Origin: Bin5 sp965220715
GTDB lineage: Bacteria; Chloroflexota; Anaerolineae; Caldilineales; Caldilineaceae
Length of the DNA: 64,000 nt
NCBI GenBank assembly: GCA_965220715.1
Contig: OZ244843.1
Location: forward strand, 1,364,001-1,428,000
Direction: 5' to 3'
The translations under genes and the position numbers were made by a program. The notes below the pieces were generated by a model that was not told the origin of the DNA, made no database searches, and saw only the letters and a list, made by a program, of their open reading frames with translations. Shown piece by piece: positions 62,971 through 64,000 of this stretch (position 1 is its first letter; each line of letters opens with the position of its first letter).

Positions 62971-64000
62971 ACCTCATCACCCTCGAAAACGTCTCCAAGC
63001 AGTTCTCCGAACGGCTCTTGCTGGACGCTGTCTCGATCTCCATCAATACCGGCGAACGCATCGGCCTGATCGGCCTCAACGGCAGCGGGAAGACCACCCT
63101 CCTGCGCATTATCGCCGGCCTGGAAGTGCCCGACAGCGGCCAGGTCACCGTCTGGGGTGGTGTGCGCGTCGAGATGGTGCAACAGGATCCGCAGTTGGAC
63201 GAGCGCGCAACCGTCCTCGAGCAACTCTTCCGCAGCAGCTCTCCACAAATGTGCCTTCTGCGGGAATACGAGAGCGCCAACCAACGACTCGAACAGGAAC
63301 CGACAAATCAGGCCCTGCAGAAGCGCCTGCTGGAACTCTCTGAAGAAATGGAGCGCAGCGACGGTTGGGCCGCATCCGCCAACGCTAAATCAATCCTCAC
63401 AAGGTTGGGTATCAGCAACTTCGACGCTCGCATCGGAACCCTCAGCGGCGGGCAGCGCAAACGCGTGGCCCTGGCCCGGGCCTTGATCGACCGGGCCGAC
63501 CTGCTGATCTTTGATGAACCGACCAACCATATCGATATCGAGACGATCGAATGGCTGGAGAAATACCTCACGACTTCGCCCGGCGCCTTGCTGATGGTCA
63601 CCCATGACCGCCATTTCCTCGACCGCGTGGTCGATCGCGTCGTCGAACTGGACCGGCGGCAACTCGTCTCCTATACGGGCAACTACAGCCGCTACCTGGA
63701 GCTGCGCCTACTGCGCCACGAACGCCTGGCCTCTGAGGAGCGGCAACGCCAGAAGCTCCTCAAACGTGAATTGGATTGGATCCGGCGGACGCCGATGGCC
63801 CGGGGCACCAAGCAAAAGGCGCGCAAACAGCGCGCCGCCGAACTCCAGCGCATTCACTACGATTCCGACACCGATCGTGTGGTGATGGCCCTGGCCACCC
63901 GCCGGCTGGGCAAGACCGTCCTCACAGCGAAAGGTCTGACAAAATTCTACGCCGGTACACCCGCAGTAGACCGGGTTGACTTTTCGCTCGAGCCGGGCGA
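62967..64000 (+). CDS. ABC-F family ATPase, 3' end outside window
   Basis: Soluble protein with tandem ATPase domains and no membrane segments; 344 codons are visible. The first domain has Walker A GLNGSGKTT (residues 37-45), signature LSGGQRKR near 154, Walker B LLIFDEPTNHID and the switch His in VTHDRHFLD. The basic linker (RTPMARGTKQKARKQR) that reaches into the ribosome in ABC-F proteins follows, and the second domain is beginning at the edge. Members such as Uup and EttA act on translating ribosomes or mediate antibiotic protection. The start ATG overlaps the preceding stop. Confidence 0.93.
   Translation, partial: MNLITLENVSKQFSERLLLDAVSISINTGERIGLIGLNGSGKTTLLRIIAGLEVPDSGQVTVWGGVRVEMVQQDPQLDERATVLEQLFRSSSPQMCLLREYESANQRLEQEPTNQALQKRLLELSEEMERSDGWAASANAKSILTRLGISNFDARIGTLSGGQRKRVALARALIDRADLLIFDEPTNHIDIETIEWLEKYLTTSPGALLMVTHDRHFLDRVVDRVVELDRRQLVSYTGNYSRYLELRLLRHERLASEERQRQKLLKRELDWIRRTPMARGTKQKARKQRAAELQRIHYDSDTDRVVMALATRRLGKTVLTAKGLTKFYAGTPAVDRVDFSLEPG

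Overview
The window is GC-rich, gene-dense bacterial chromosome with no rRNA, tRNA, CRISPR array, transposase or phage gene that I can support. The gene set suggests an uncultured Chloroflexota bacterium of the Caldilineae/Anaerolineae type. Pointers are a cyclophilin of the Chloroflexi style, DUF951, several Thr-Pro-rich linkers in exported proteins, many phytanoyl-CoA dioxygenases, Uma2 proteins, and DnaE with a long C-terminal extension. The lineage is an inference; no phylogenetic marker was tested.

Layout. 1-1.8 kb: an ABC exporter cut by the window edge. 1.8-6.8 kb: a cyclophilin gene, three tandem Uma2 paralogues and a CaiB/BaiF CoA-transferase. This stretch is a tandem triplication of about 1.16 kb that left two truncated CaiB copies. 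6.9-11.4 kb: DUF898 membrane protein, selD, a small heat-shock protein and a coiled-coil protein. 11.6-15.8 kb: dnaE. 16.2-19 kb: rhaA-rhaB. 19.2-23 kb, minus strand: three phytanoyl-CoA dioxygenase family genes around a zinc alcohol dehydrogenase. 23.1-25.7 kb: fabF-fabH. 25.9-30.6 kb: a MarR regulator followed by a heterodimeric ABC exporter. 30.7-34 kb: a membrane-anchored GH3-like protein. 34.4-40 kb: uvrB, an XRE regulator and a gyrA/parC gene. 40.2-43 kb: an exported fibronectin-III/leucine-rich-repeat protein split by a frameshift. 44-46.8 kb: an ECF sigma factor with a putative membrane partner, then dnaN. 47.3-49.6 kb: an orphan HigA, a fourth PhyH gene and an S51-like protein. 50.3-55.6 kb: spermidine-synthase-like membrane protein, PIG-L deacetylase, bactofilin-like protein, DUF951 and Nif3. 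55.7-60.6 kb: a SelW-like selenoprotein, an exported glycosidase-like lipoprotein, HNH endonuclease and small membrane proteins. 61-64 kb: an acyl-CoA synthetase translationally coupled to an ABC-F ATPase that runs off the end.

Main discoveries. (1) Two genes contain an in-frame UGA that must be read as selenocysteine: selD itself (Sec17, 9325-9327) and a SelW/Rdx-family protein (Sec14, 55956-55958). An ordinary ORF caller truncates the first and breaks the second. The host therefore should encode SelA, SelB and tRNA-Sec elsewhere. (2) Two 160-bp copies of a MITE-like element (49760-49919 and 60741-60900) have imperfect terminal inverted repeats, and each is flanked by its own perfect 8-bp target-site duplication. 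(3) The Uma2 triplication has a microhomology junction (GGGGAGA) between the cyclophilin and CaiB genes. The two youngest copies are nearly identical except for a window of about 45 bp that differs completely. (4) At least one gene (56519) has a well-spaced promoter whose -10 box ends only 6 bp before the ATG, indicating a leaderless mRNA.
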